A stretch of 64,000 nucleotides of DNA from Heterodera schachtii (taxonomy: Eukaryota; Nematoda; Chromadorea; Rhabditida; Heteroderidae): positions 651,947-715,946 of the forward strand of contig SIJG01000018.1 of the NCBI GenBank assembly GCA_023374025.1, written 5' to 3'. A model generated the notes under the pieces. It saw nothing but the letters and a program-made list of their open reading frames with translations, searched no databases and was not told the origin of the DNA. Position numbers and translations under genes: made by a program. Shown here piece after piece: positions 1-11,144 of the stretch. The first letter of the stretch is position 1; the number at the start of each line of letters is the position of its first letter.

Positions 1-15
1 GTTGCTTATTTTCAG

Positions 16-2324
16 AGGGCAAATAGCGCCTGTTTCCAGCGTGTCAATTCCATTGGCACCCATTCGGTTGTGTCTTGTTTTGCCGTTGGGTGTCGGGACC
101 GTTCTCTCTCTGTTTGGCTTCTTCCAAATTTCGGACGGCCTTTGCTCGTCATTGACAAATTGTTCAAACTATCCGTTATTGATTTGTCTTGGTCTGTCTC
201 TTTTTTCTGTTCATTTTCGTTTTTTGTAATTTTTACAGGAATAAACTTTTGCTTGCCGCCTGTTCCCGTGATGGCATTGTCAAACTCTTTAAGTTTTCCG
301 AATGCGAAATTGGCCAAATGCTTTCCTCCCATGAAACGGTGTTATTACATTTATTTTTTCTTTGTAAATTGATTATATTATGCTTTAGAGTCTGCTAATT
401 GAGCGCACTTATGGGCTTCAGCCACAGTTTTTATTACCGACAGATTCCTGCAAATTCGGCAGAGGATTTTCTGCTGATTTTGGGTACACTTCCATCTGCG
501 ACAAAATTACCGCAACAGCAATGGAAAGAACGCTTTCGCAAGACGAACTCTTCCAAATTGCATTTAATTGTGAAGCAAAAACCAAATTCAGAACGGAAAG
601 GATAAGGCATTTTGCCGAAAAAGCCAAGAAATTGTTAAAAGTGAGTAGAGAAACCTTTTCCAATAGCGAAACATTTAAACATTTTTTAAATTTATACTTT
701 AGACTTTCAATACCTCAGAAGGAAAAATGACTCCACAAAAGGAAAGGACGGAAAGAAATTGTGAAGACAAACAACAAAAAAATAATGGCATTCTCAATTT
801 CGATGGTCGTTTGTACGAGCTGAAAAAAGACGATGAACACGCCGAAGCTGTGCTTTTCGAAATGCCCGAATTGAAGCGAGTGATTTTTGTCCAAATTGGA
901 GGCACTTCCGATGTGAGTGAATAGAAAAAAGGGCTTTCTCTTTATTCTTTATCCACATTTCTAAAGGATTCTCCTCCAATGTGCTTGGAAGTGCTCAACG
1001 GTTGTTTCGGTAGTGAGTCGACCTCCAAATTGGCTGCAATGTCCGCGGCCAAAATCAACCAAATATTTTGGGAATTTTTTGTTTCATTCCCAGTAGCATT
1101 TCTCTCTGCCAATAGGTAAATAATAACAAGTGCCAACCGACAATCAACTACCTAATACAATTTCAAAAACAGGCACATATCCATGGGTAGAATTTCGTTA
1201 AAACTGCAAAAAAAAATTTCCGATTTTTTTTTGACGGCCTCCCTATTTTTTTTTCTCGATACGAGCCTTATCAAAAACAATTAATATTTATCAGTAACAA
1301 AACAAGAAATACAAAAGTGGATTCAATTTTCATAAGTATTAATATAATCATTTCTGTAATTTTTTGACAGTCGTTGGACGGTGTTCAGTTCTTTCGACGC
1401 ACATTTTTACGTGCTCAGTACTCAAACTGGACGGCTTCAGTTTGAACTTTGCCTTGACGAACCTCTCGCAGTTCTTGAACTCGAGCAAAATCTCTGTTTG
1501 TCAGTTGGAATTGCGGGTTCATTTGCACTGTGGTGAGTGTTTTGAAATTTTGATAACAATTTCTCTCTCTTTTGTAAAAATTAAAAAAAATAAGTGGTTC
1601 TCATCGACCAAATTCAATTTGAAAGTGTCGGTAAAATCAATTTCAAAACATTTAAGGAAGAAATGAACAGGAAGGATCCGATAGTGGCGGTAGCGCCGCC
1701 AATTTTTAAGAATTTTTGTGTAAATTTTTAGTTGTTTATGGAAAACTTGGCCCGACGGTGCACAGACGTCACCTTGTAAAAACTTAGCAAAATTTAGAAT
1801 TATTTAATAGAACACCAAAAAGTCAAAATTTTCCATGAAATATATAATGAGCAAAATTCCAATTTAAAATATTTTTATTTTTTAAATAGAGTACGGATGG
1901 GAACTCTGAATTATATAAATAATTTTCCCATTGACCCCATTCGATTTGAGGGACCTTTTGAATGGCAAAGTTCTTGCGCGTCACTCTCTGAAGGAATTAC
2001 TTGGGGATCAAAGTTGGTTCGCTTTTGTCTTCGTTTTCCATTTGTTTTTTCAAGACAAACAGCTTCTCGCCTCCACGTTTTCTCTTTGCAAAAATGAGAA
2101 AGAGGCCAATTCGACTTCGATGTTTTTGGAATTGCTCTTTAGCGATTTTAATTCATTTGCGTTTTCCTCAAAACTCGGCGGATGGTCGGTTATATTTTTA
2201 CTGAGTTTTCTCCAAAAAAGTGTTTAGGAACAAAGCGCAAACGGTGTTCGATTTTGTGAATGAAGAAAAAATGCCGCCCAATATTTCTTCTGTGCTTCTT
2301 CAGATGCCTAATTCTTCTGATTGA
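16..2324 (+). CDS. hira: HIRA histone chaperone, 3' part (5' end lies before the window)
   Basis: HIRA deposits histone H3.3-H4 independently of replication as part of the HIR complex. The first exon opens after an AG at 14-15 and carries the signature GCRDRSLSVW followed by a last WD40 blade (LLAACSRDGIVKLF), as in animal HIRA. The C-terminal HIRA domain follows, with CLEVLN, WTVFSSFDAHFYVLST and WDLLNGKVLARHSLKELLGD matching the family in order. Phase-consistent exons: 16-191, 239-338, 389-640, 703-912, 967-1115, 1371-1532, 1951-2012, 2143-2188, 2228-2324, stop TGA. The last two exons are the least certain. The protein ends soon after the HIRA domain core, about 150 residues earlier than the human protein. 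The next gene starts 164 bp downstream on the same strand, so co-transcription is possible (inference). Confidence 0.85.
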
Positions 2325-2487
2325 CTGATCTCAATGCATTTTTAAAAACAATTTCATAAACTTTTTTTTGACAAAAATGATCATTAAAGAGTAAATTTTG
2401 TGTCCATTGGTCCCATCCCATTAAATTAAATACTTTTGTGTGACGTGCTCTGTTTCTTTCTTTGACTTTGTCTTCCAAGTGCGTCTA

Positions 2488-4155
2488 ATGTTGTGCTTTC
2501 TTCGTTCTGCAAATGGTTGCTCCTCCGTGGGACTCTCTTCGTCTGTCTGTTCTCGTTTTGCTTTTCCTCGCCTTTGTGTGTTGGCCCCGCTGTCCAATGA
2601 GTCGGGACTGAGCGAGTGCCTTCCCCAATCGGTTGAAAGTGTTTCGGCATCGGCTGCTGCAATTCGGGAGAGAGAACGCCGTGAGCGCCTTCTGACGATA
2701 TCGGACGCAATGAAGTTTTACCTGGAGAGGAAGCAGGACGAAATGGCGATTCTGGAGAAGGAGAAGTTGCTGTACGCGCAGGGAAAGCGCCACTTGGCCA
2801 ACATAATGGGCTTCGACCCCGACTCGATCAGCGGGGTTAGTGTGCCCATCGACAGTAGCAAATGGAAGGCCAAGTCAATCGTTGCAGGACCAAATATCGC
2901 AGTCCATCCGTTATTTGTTCCCCAGCGGTCTCTTCGACAAAAAAGCGCTTCCCGTGATGAAACCCCCGGAGGAAGTGTTTCCAAAAATCGTGAAGATTGA
3001 CGTGGACGCCTCCGGCTCTCCGAAGCATTCGCTGTTTTTCACTGCCAAACCCAAATTCTATTCTTTACTTTCGGTGAATTTGCCATTCGCTTTTCATTTT
3101 ATTTATCCCAAAAAAAGGACATAAACAAACGCACACAAAAACTGGTGAATGCATTCGACGGACATCAGACAAAAGTGAACGAAGTGGAAAAGATGCAAAC
3201 GAACGAATTGGCACTTCTCGGAGAAAAACCGGCCGAGAAAGGGCAGATCAATTTGATGGGCACCCAATGGGTGACGAAGGAACAACTCCAGCAGCAAATG
3301 CAGGAGATCCTTTCCGATGACGAAGTCCCTCACCCCATCCTTTTGACTCGATCAGTTAAACACACTTTTCAGTACGCAAATTTTATAATTGCGCTCGAAT
3401 ACATTTCGCAATTGCCAAATTCCGCGGAGGAGGAGGACTTTATCATGTCATTGCGTCGTGGGATTGGAGCAAGTGAAAAAAATAGACTTTTCCGCGCAAA
3501 AGTACCGGAGGTGAATTGGCATACTCATTCCTCTTTTTGTACGTTAAACTGTTAATGCGTCCTTTTGTTGCAGGTGACGATAAACGAAAATGGCAGGAGA
3601 GAATGCTGGAGAATTTGCAAGACGAGGGCTTCCGCCGTGAAAATTGTGGTCAGAGACGGAGGCACCGGCAATTTCACAGTCAATGGGCAACACTATTGCA
3701 CGTTCCGTTCGCTCCTCGCGAGGCAATTAAAGGAGAAGGGCGAGGAATTAATTGGTCGCTTTTAACAATCCCTTTGCTTCAGAGAATGTCTCTTGGCTCC
3801 GATGATTGTCGCCGGTAAGCTCGGCAAAGTGGACATCGAAGCGCACCTTTTGGACGGCCCCGGGGGCCTTTCTGTGGTCCCACGCGCCGTCAGACAGGGC
3901 GCGGCACTTGGACTGGCGGCGCTTTTCCCCGAAACTATGGAGCGACTTCGATTGGGTGAGTGTTGGCCAAAATGTGCCAAGATTAATGCTCTTTTGTGTG
4001 TTTAGCTGGTCTTCTCTCAACTGATCCAAGAACAAAGGAGCGTTGTAAGGTAAAGAGAGTTGGACGTTTTCTTACTTTTGTCAAAATCGCTGTCTTTGCC
4101 TTTTCAGATTAATCAGCCTGGGGCTCGCGCTAAATGGATTTGGAAGAAACGTTGA
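2488..4155 (+). CDS. mrps-9: mitochondrial ribosomal protein uS9m (MRPS9)
   Basis: A small mitoribosomal subunit protein at the P-site side of the head. Seven exons join in phase: 2488-2835, 2888-3073, 3118-3510, 3574-3722, 3783-3955, 4006-4049, 4108-4155. The start ATG opens a leader rich in L, S, R and C without acidic residues, as expected for mitochondrial import. Family landmarks are IRYLFPSGLFDKKALPVMK near the middle, the uS9 fold beginning IVVRDGGTGNFTVNG, and the diagnostic basic tail GARAKWIWKKR at the stop. Intron 4 (3723-3782) has a GC donor; only that donor keeps the frame and the conserved R-E-C-L-L-A-P block. An in-frame ATG at 2440 is an alternative start. Confidence 0.93.
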
Positions 4156-4791
4156 TTTGTGTTGTATTCACATCGTTTTAACCCGATAAAAAAAGGATTT
4201 TTGCATTTCATTCGTTTTGTTTGGATTGCATTTGTTTACCTTAAATCCATGCTGGAAGCATATTGAATTCAATTCATTTATGGCATTCTTTCCATGTTTT
4301 GCTGCTGATTTATGCTTTTGGGCTGACTTGGAATCCCTCCTTTTTCTCCCAACATTAAAAGGGCGTTTCATTTCTATGGCTTTGCCTTCCGTGTCTCTGT
4401 GCTTGTGGCTGCTCAATGCTGAGAATTAAACATTTTGTTCGTCCTCGCGACATCCGCCATTGCCTCCCAATTTCGCACCGTCCCCCCCCCCCCACTTTTC
4501 CTTTTCTTCGTCCCATCCACCCAATTGTCCCCCCCCCCCCCCCTCCTCATCCGTCCATCCATTTAGCGATTTATTGATTCTCAGGCAGAAAATGAATTCA
4601 TTTCTTAACTCAGCACATGTACTATAATTTTGCATCCATAGCTTACATTTAAACGAACATTATCACTTTAATTGGCTGTATGAAAAAAAAAGAAAAGCCG
4701 ATTAATTAAATAAAAAAGTTTGTTAAAAGTTATTTAGGCATATTTCCCGTTCTTCAATTCAATAAAGCTTCCTTTATTCCTTTCATGGAAA
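4156..4791. other. intergenic, 636 bp
   Basis: 3' UTR of uS9m and upstream region of the MTA gene. It is AT-rich apart from two C runs (about 4485-4494 and 4530-4542). No open frame with family similarity is seen on either strand. Confidence 0.5.
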
Positions 4792-7700
4792 ATGGCTCAG
4801 AATATGTACCGAGTCGGTGGTGGGTTTACACTCACTTTCCATTTTCAAATTTGCCTTTTCCTCAGATTTTGTCTATTTTGAGACTTTTTCGGCGGCTCCT
4901 TACCAAATACGAAGAATCGAAGAGCTGAACAAAACAGCTAATGGCGCAGTTGAGACCAAAGTGACTTGCTTCTTCCGGCGCCGGGATTTGCCCAACTCTC
5001 TGCTGAAAATCGCTGACCAAGCGGGGCGTCAGAGCAAAATTGGTGAACATTTCGTTGGATTTTCATTGGTTTAACGAGAATTGATTGAGGGGAGTGAAAT
5101 TTTAGCGTCAAAGCCGCGGAAAACACTGCTAGGAAAGGCCGAGCCGACCTCTTCCACGAGCAACGCAAATGGCGAGGAGGGACCAAGCGAAAACGGGGCG
5201 GACGCAATGGAAAGTGGCGGGGGGTCGTCGACGGACGCGGAGAACTCGCGACGCGAAAACGACGAGACGGCTGACGACGGTCGGGCGGAATCTGTTGGTT
5301 TCGCCGGTCTCCCCGCCGGTGCAGAACGACTCGACGCAGCGGAGCTAAGCAGACTTCGTCAGCATGAACTTTTCCTCTCGCGCATTGTCGAAACCCTACC
5401 AGCCACACAAATTCGTGGCAAATGTTCGGTTGTGATTCTGAACGAGGTGGAGACGTGCGACATGTATTTGGACCAAGAGGCAGCCATTTTCGACACCAAA
5501 AAAACAAAATAATACAATTTTACCCCTTAAAGGACTCCTTCTTCTATTCTTTGGTTTACGACCCAACCAATCAAACGCTTCTCGCGGACAAAGGACGAAT
5601 TGAAATCGGAGAACGATACCAAGCGCAAATTCCCGAATTGACTGTTAGCCAAGAAGAAGTGAATAAAGAGAAGAGAGAAGGGGAGGAAGAGACCACCGGA
5701 CGGACGGAAGTGCGATGTACGGACAAAGAGTTCGTCGTGTACCACCCGCACCACCGGCTCAGTGACCGCGACATCGATCAGTTTCTGATCATCGCTCGGT
5801 CCGTGAACACTTTCGCTCCTATTTATAACAAGTTCAATCCCTTTTAGCGCTGTCGGAATATTTTCTCGCGCTTTGGACGGCTCTTCCTCCACCAAATTGA
5901 CCACTCTCCACCAAACGGCGTCGGCCGCCTCGCGCGACATCACTTTGCTACACGCAATGGCACTTCTTCACCAAGCCGACTACTCCCTAGGACAAGTCGT
6001 TTGCCGTGTTCAATTGCTGTTTTGTAAAGTGGGTTTTTAGGCTACCAAGTTTTTGGTCCCTCCTCCTGACAAATCGCACTATCCACTCGAAGCGGACAAA
6101 GTCACTTCGCATAATACGGTTGCTTCTTTCGCTTATTTTTGGTCACTTCCAAATTCGTTTGGCTAAGGTGAGCCTTGGGGGTCCGATTCTGTGCAGGGAT
6201 CAGCTGGAGGAATGGTCGGCGGCGGAGTCGACGCTGTTCGAGGACGCCATCGAGAAGTACGGGAAGGATTTCCACGACATCAGACTGGACTGTGTCAGTT
6301 GGGCGTTCTCCCCTCAGATAAAATGCCTCTGTTCAGCTTCCATGGAAGTCAATGCGGGACATTGTTGAGTATTATTACATGTGGAAGACATCGTCACGAT
6401 ACGCCGAATTGAAAAAGATAAAACACACGGAAAAAGGTGGGCAAAGAAATGGACAGCGAAAGAACCATCTGACAAATGCACACTCCACGACAGAAAACAA
6501 GCTGAAGCAGGTGTACATCCCCACCTACAACAAGCCCAGCGTCCATTTGCTGGGCGCGGCCAACGCCCAACCGACGAAAAGCCCTTGTGAGAGTTGCAAG
6601 GTCGGCACTTTTGGTGTTTTATTGCTTTTTATTTGTTGGATTTGCATTACGTTTTCAGAATGAAGAATCTGACCATTGGTACCAATGGGGGCCGACGCAT
6701 TTGCACTTTCGGTTCGTTTGGTTTTAACTTTACTCATTTCCAATGGTTGTTTAAGTCTGTGCGGAGATTGTTGGCAGAATTGGAAGAAAATGGGCGGACT
6801 GAAGACGACCCACGAATTTGGTGACATTCATAATCATAATTAGTGTTGCTTTGCTTTTGTTTTATCCAACGCCCGTTAAGACATTTTCGATCTCGACGGT
6901 TCGACCGATGTTCGTTCCTCAATCGCTTCTTCTGCTCCTGTAAATGGGCAATTGGGAAAAATCGTACAGTTAATGGGGGAATTGTCACAAAAATTGAAAA
7001 CATGCCCTTCTCGCAATCAACATTTAAAACACCCGATTAATGTCTTTTTAATCAACATTTAGTAATTTTCAGAATCGCTTGAGTGTCGGTAGGAACGGAC
7101 TGTCGCAGTCGGCGCTGAAAGGCAGTGGAGTTTCATCTTTGCTTGGCCAAAAGGGACGGGTGGCATTTTACCTGAACGCGGCTTTGGAAGCGCGAGTTGC
7201 CAGGAGGTAATGGAGTGGGGGAGGAGGACGGTTTATCAGGAGGAGGAGGAGGTACATGGGTTGTATTCCCCTCTCATTTTAACCATCCAAAAAAGCATTG
7301 GGTTTTCAATAATTTCCCAGCGATTCTCTCGAGACTTCCTCTTGAGAATTTCTTTTTGGAAAGAACGCATCAAAGCACAAAAATCATCCCTGCCGAGGAG
7401 TAAAAAAAACTTGCGGTAGACGCCGCCAAAAAAAAAGTCGTTGCTCGGGGATCCTCCGAAGCCAAGGGTTTGGCTATGTCGTGATGCGGCCCAACTCCCC
7501 CTCCCTCCCCCACACATCTAAAATCAGACACTACAAAAATAGAGTTTTTATATAAAATTCACAACGATATTCGGCACCGAATATCTAGCAATATTATTTT
7601 AAAAATTAAAAAATAATATTATTTTGGTGTCCAATTTCCCCCCCCCCCCCCCCCCGCCCTGCTCCTTCTCGAGTACCTCCCTGGATGACTTGTCATTTTC

Positions 7701-8240
7701 CGATATACATTTTTTATAATTTCTTTTTATTTACTTTTAGAATGGCGCCCAAACACATTTTTAACGTCAAGAAGGCCGCTCGTTCTCCTTTCAGTGAAAT
7801 TAATGTTAAAATTCTGCAGGATTATTGTGAGTATGGGAAAAGTTAAGGACGTGTAATTTTACTCAAATTATGGTGTGGCAAAACCAACTTTTATCTTTTG
7901 TGGGAACCCCACATCCGTTAAACATAGGCTCAGGCTTGAAAAAATTCAACTTTTGAGTCCGAATTTAGACCTAGGCTCAAATGTCAGGGTTCCTTTTTCA
8001 TTAAGAGCAGTACTTTTTAAAAATAATTTCTCATTTCGTTTTTGGTTTTCCAATTCCTTTGGTCAATTCCTTTCCCCTTCAGACTTCAGTCGACCCCTTG
8101 CCGATGTTCTCCTTACCGCCCAACAAATAAAGCGAGGGATTGTCTCCAAATGGGCCCAAATTCATTTAACGAAATTGCACGAGAAGCGCGGACTGATCGG
8201 CTCGGGGGTGGCCCAAAATGGGGGAAATCGCAAAATTTGA
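4792..8240 (+). CDS. lin-40: MTA/LIN-40-type NuRD complex subunit (BAH-ELM2-SANT-GATA zinc finger)
   Basis: Metastasis-associated proteins scaffold HDAC1/2 in the nuclear NuRD repressor complex. The start exon reads MAQNMYRV, spliced to DFVYFETF, giving the MTA BAH domain ([22 protein letters not shown]). Then come ELM2 ([22 protein letters not shown]), SANT ([41 protein letters not shown]), and a GATA-like finger with C-x2-C (PCESCK) and C-x2-C (LCGDCW). Fourteen exons: 4792-4816, 4866-5042, 5106-5479, 5533-5798, 5848-5995, 6041-6118, 6168-6293, 6337-6600, 6659-6711, 6756-6820, 6881-6939, 7073-7206, 7741-7826, 8083-8240. The 5480-5532 intron has a GC donor. An acidic Ser/Gly/Asp-rich stretch is inserted inside the BAH domain (about 5150-5290). 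The end of exon 11 is uncertain: a donor at 7042 would leave a 31-nt intron. Confidence 0.93.
7639..7655. repeat. poly-C run inside the largest MTA intron
   Basis: Uninterrupted C run in the 534-nt intron 7207-7740. The rest of that intron is AT-rich with an AAAATTAAAAAATAATATT tract and holds no coding similarity. Confidence 0.8.
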
Positions 8241-8645
8241 GACAGATCGGCTGGAATCGGGCGAGGGGGGCGGCGGAAAGATGGAAATATTATCTCACAT
8301 TTCAGTTTAATTACTTTAATTAGCACCCCCTCCCGCTTTTCCTCCTCTTTTGATCAGTCGTATTTCTGTACCAATCCCAACACTTTTGGGCTTATTTTCG
8401 TCTTTATTCTCACCTCATTATTTATTCGTCGTTTTTAAGTTTAAAATTAAATGATCAAAACACATAAACAAAAAGTGCAATCGGAATACAATAATACAGA
8501 AGGTGGAGGATGATTTTGTCTGTTTTTACGAGTTTTTAAAAGATTTGTCAATTGTCCGGATTTTGGATTTGTGACCTGGCTATTATACGTACGATCAAAA
8601 ATAAGCGTCCTTTGGGTTTTTCTGTTCTTGTTAAGTTTTTCGCTG
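8241..8645. other. convergent intergenic region
   Basis: Between the MTA stop and the aquaporin stop on the other strand, so it holds the two 3' UTRs. AT-rich; nothing else recognised. Confidence 0.5.
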
Positions 8646-9912
8646 TCATCGGTTGAGAAGACGATTATCCCCTCTGGCGAAGAAAATCCTAAGGAAAATG
8701 CCAAGGCATTGTTAGTGAATGGCCGGCTGACATGAGAGAATAAAACCTGTAGAGAAAGGCGGAGAATGCAGCGCCAATAAAGGGGCCGACCCAATAGACA
8801 AAGTGAAGGGACCAAATTGGGTCGGTGAGTTTTGTGCCAATGGAACCGGCGCCCTAAGGGGTAAACAGAGAACATTAAACAACCGGACGGTGAAGTGGAG
8901 AGTTGGCATTCACTTACCTCGCCAATGAACAGCGAAGCGGCCAAACATGGCCCAAAGGAACGGGCCGGGTTCAGTGAGGCGCCGCTAATTGAGGCGCTAG
9001 GCCCGGGAGGGTTTTGGTGGCGTTTTTATTCACGACGCCTACCCGCCGAGAATTGCCGCTGAAATGGACATTCCAATGGCCAGCGGGGCAAACAGAGCAT
9101 TTTGTGCTGGTGCATCAATTGCACAACAAAGCACACAGAGGACGAGCAGTGCGGTGAGCAATGCCTCGGCACAAAGTGCCTGGGGGAAGGAAGGGACAGT
9201 GTCAAAAGCATCCGATGGGTCCCTCCCTTTGGCCCTTCGGCTCACTTGCCACAAATTGGTGCCCGAGGGCACAATGGTGGCGCCACCGGCGACCGATTGG
9301 AATTGGTTTTTGGTGGTAACAATCTGAGGGAATATTTTATCAAAGGATGTAGCCGAAGATGTCCACCAACAGAGACGAGAAAAGCGGCGCAAAATCCGCC
9401 GCTGAGCTGAGCGAACCAATAAAAAGGGACGAGGAAAGGGCGCATTTTGCCGGAGAGGGCAATGCCAAGCGAAACCGCGGGGTTAAAATGGGCGCCGCTG
9501 GAAATTGAGGGAAGGCTAACAGCAACAAACAAAGGGGCGAAGAGGGCACCTGACATGGCCCAACGAGGAAATGACGACGAAAATGGCAAGACCATGGCCA
9601 AAAGCGACACTGAGCACGGGGACACTGTCCGAATGTTGGGAAGAGACGGCGGAAAGAATGCCTAAAACGGGAAAAAGGAAAGAATGGCGAAACGAAGACA
9701 AAAGACCGACCAATGAAAACGAAGAGCAAAGTGCCGACGAATTCGGCCACCAATTTGCTGAAAAGAAACTTCGACAGCTGAGCAAAAGACGCAACTGACC
9801 ACACTGGCGAGTAAGGCCGAACCACGGCAGAAGAAGCGACATTGGCACAGTTTTCACCGGGGCGTTCGTGGAAGAAAGTCTTTAAGGGAGGAATTGGTGG
9901 ATGAAAGGGCAT
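8646..9912 (-). CDS. aquaporin (MIP family water channel)
   Basis: A six-helix membrane channel with both half-helix motifs: GAHFNPAVSLG in the first half and SGASLNPARSFGP in the second. The Arg after the second NPA is the selectivity-filter Arg typical of water-selective members. Exons on the minus strand: 9912-9711, 9661-9550, 9497 to about 9371, 9323-9246, 9179-9043, 8996-8918, 8853-8747, 8688-8646. Total is about 295 aa, normal for the family. The first helix begins FSKLVAEFVGTLLFVFIG. The donor of exon 3 is ambiguous (9370 or 9376, both in phase). I start at the ATG at 9912, but an upstream exon at 10423-10665 may supply a longer cytoplasmic N-terminus. Water versus glycerol transport cannot be settled by eye; the NPA/NPARS pattern favours water. 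Confidence 0.9.
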
Positions 9913-10422
9913 TTTGGATGGAATTATGGGACAGACGGATGGAGTGGGGGAGGAAAGAATGGCGGAAAAAAGTGGGAGGAAGAAAATGAGGGACAAAAGA
10001 GGGGGGGGGGGGGGAATAAAAGGAAAATTGGGAGAAGACGAAAACCAAACAAAACAAACGTTGAACGACCCCAAAAGGGCAATTGTCCGATCAAACAGCC
10101 GAGGGCAGCACAACAATTCCCCCACTCAATCACTTCACTTTTGCCCATTCTTTCAAACCAATTCCTTTCCTCTCCTCCCCCCCCCCCCTAATTTTCTCCC
10201 CGAATTCGTTTTTCATCTTCTCTTTTTCCCCTTAACTTCACAATTTACCAAACCCTTCCGGAATGTCCTTAAAACATTGTTATATTCTGTACAAATCCCC
10301 CTTTTCTCTCCCAAATTCCTTCTTTTCTTTTTTTGTTTCCCCGTCGCCCTTTTGTCTAATTAAATTCCTTAAAAATCTTTCGTTTATTTTTCCCATTTTC
10401 CTTTTGTGCCTTCGTTCGTTAC

Positions 10423-10665
10423 CTTTGTAAATGCCCCCGCCCACGGGTCCATCGTCGAAACACCGCCGTTTCCAATGCTCGGCGCCGTTGGAATCCCAAA
10501 AAGCGAAACACTGTGCCGTTTTTGCGATTGTTGTGGGGGTGGTAACTGGTCGGTGGAAAGAGCGGAAATGACCGATGGCGGGGGAGTGCCGGGCGATACC
10601 GTACCACTGGGCATACGGCGCAACCCAACGGACGACGGGGGGAGGGGGTGGGAGCGCGAGTACAT
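10423..10665 (-). CDS. Ser/Pro-rich open exon, possible first exon of the aquaporin gene
   Basis: An ATG-initiated frame of about 81 codons rich in Pro, Ser and Gly, ending at a strong donor (ACAAAG|GTAACG, phase 0). The aquaporin exon has a phase-0 acceptor candidate (CCTTAAAG) about 30 nt after its own ATG, so the two could splice in frame to give a disordered cytoplasmic N-terminus. No domain is recognised. It could instead be a short separate reading frame ending at 10384. Confidence 0.4.
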
Positions 10666-11144
10666 TACACTGATGGGTGGGCTTTGAGAGCGGATTTTTA
10701 GATGAGAGCGCGTGGAAGGAACGGAAGAGAAAGAGGGGAAAGAAAAGAAAAATAGGGAGACAGGGGAAAGGGAGAGGGGGGGGGAAGGAGTTGCAAAACC
10801 ATCAAAAGGTGGTCCTTTTCAGGATCGCATGGAGACGAAACGGGGGAAGAAAAAGCTTCGCGAAGAATAAACGACAATAAGCAGGGAAAACCTGACTATT
10901 TTGTGGGGGAGAGAGATCACCGCCAAGCCATTCCATCGTAAGTCCCTAATGGGCGAAGGATAAAGGCCAAATAGGGGGGGGGGAGTCCCCGAATTACGAA
11001 GCAAAGGAGAAAGCATTGTGATAAGCAAAATGGGAAGGCACACACTGACAAAATCAGTTGAGCAATTCCCCCCCCCCCCCTCCCTCGGCCATTATCGACT
11101 CGATTTTATCACCAAAACAACTGTAAAATGCTTATCAATTCGTT
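10666..11144. other. intergenic, 479 bp
   Basis: Purine-rich on the plus strand (10690-10790 is nearly all A/G), with G and C runs near 10974-10983 and 11069-11080. It lies between the putative aquaporin 5' exon and the SRPRB stop. No gene seen. Confidence 0.5.

Noticed and set aside
1533..1950. HIRA intron first looked as if it lacked an AG acceptor
   Set aside because: An AG at 1949-1950 gives the in-phase exon WDLLNGKVL, so the intron is canonical GT-AG.
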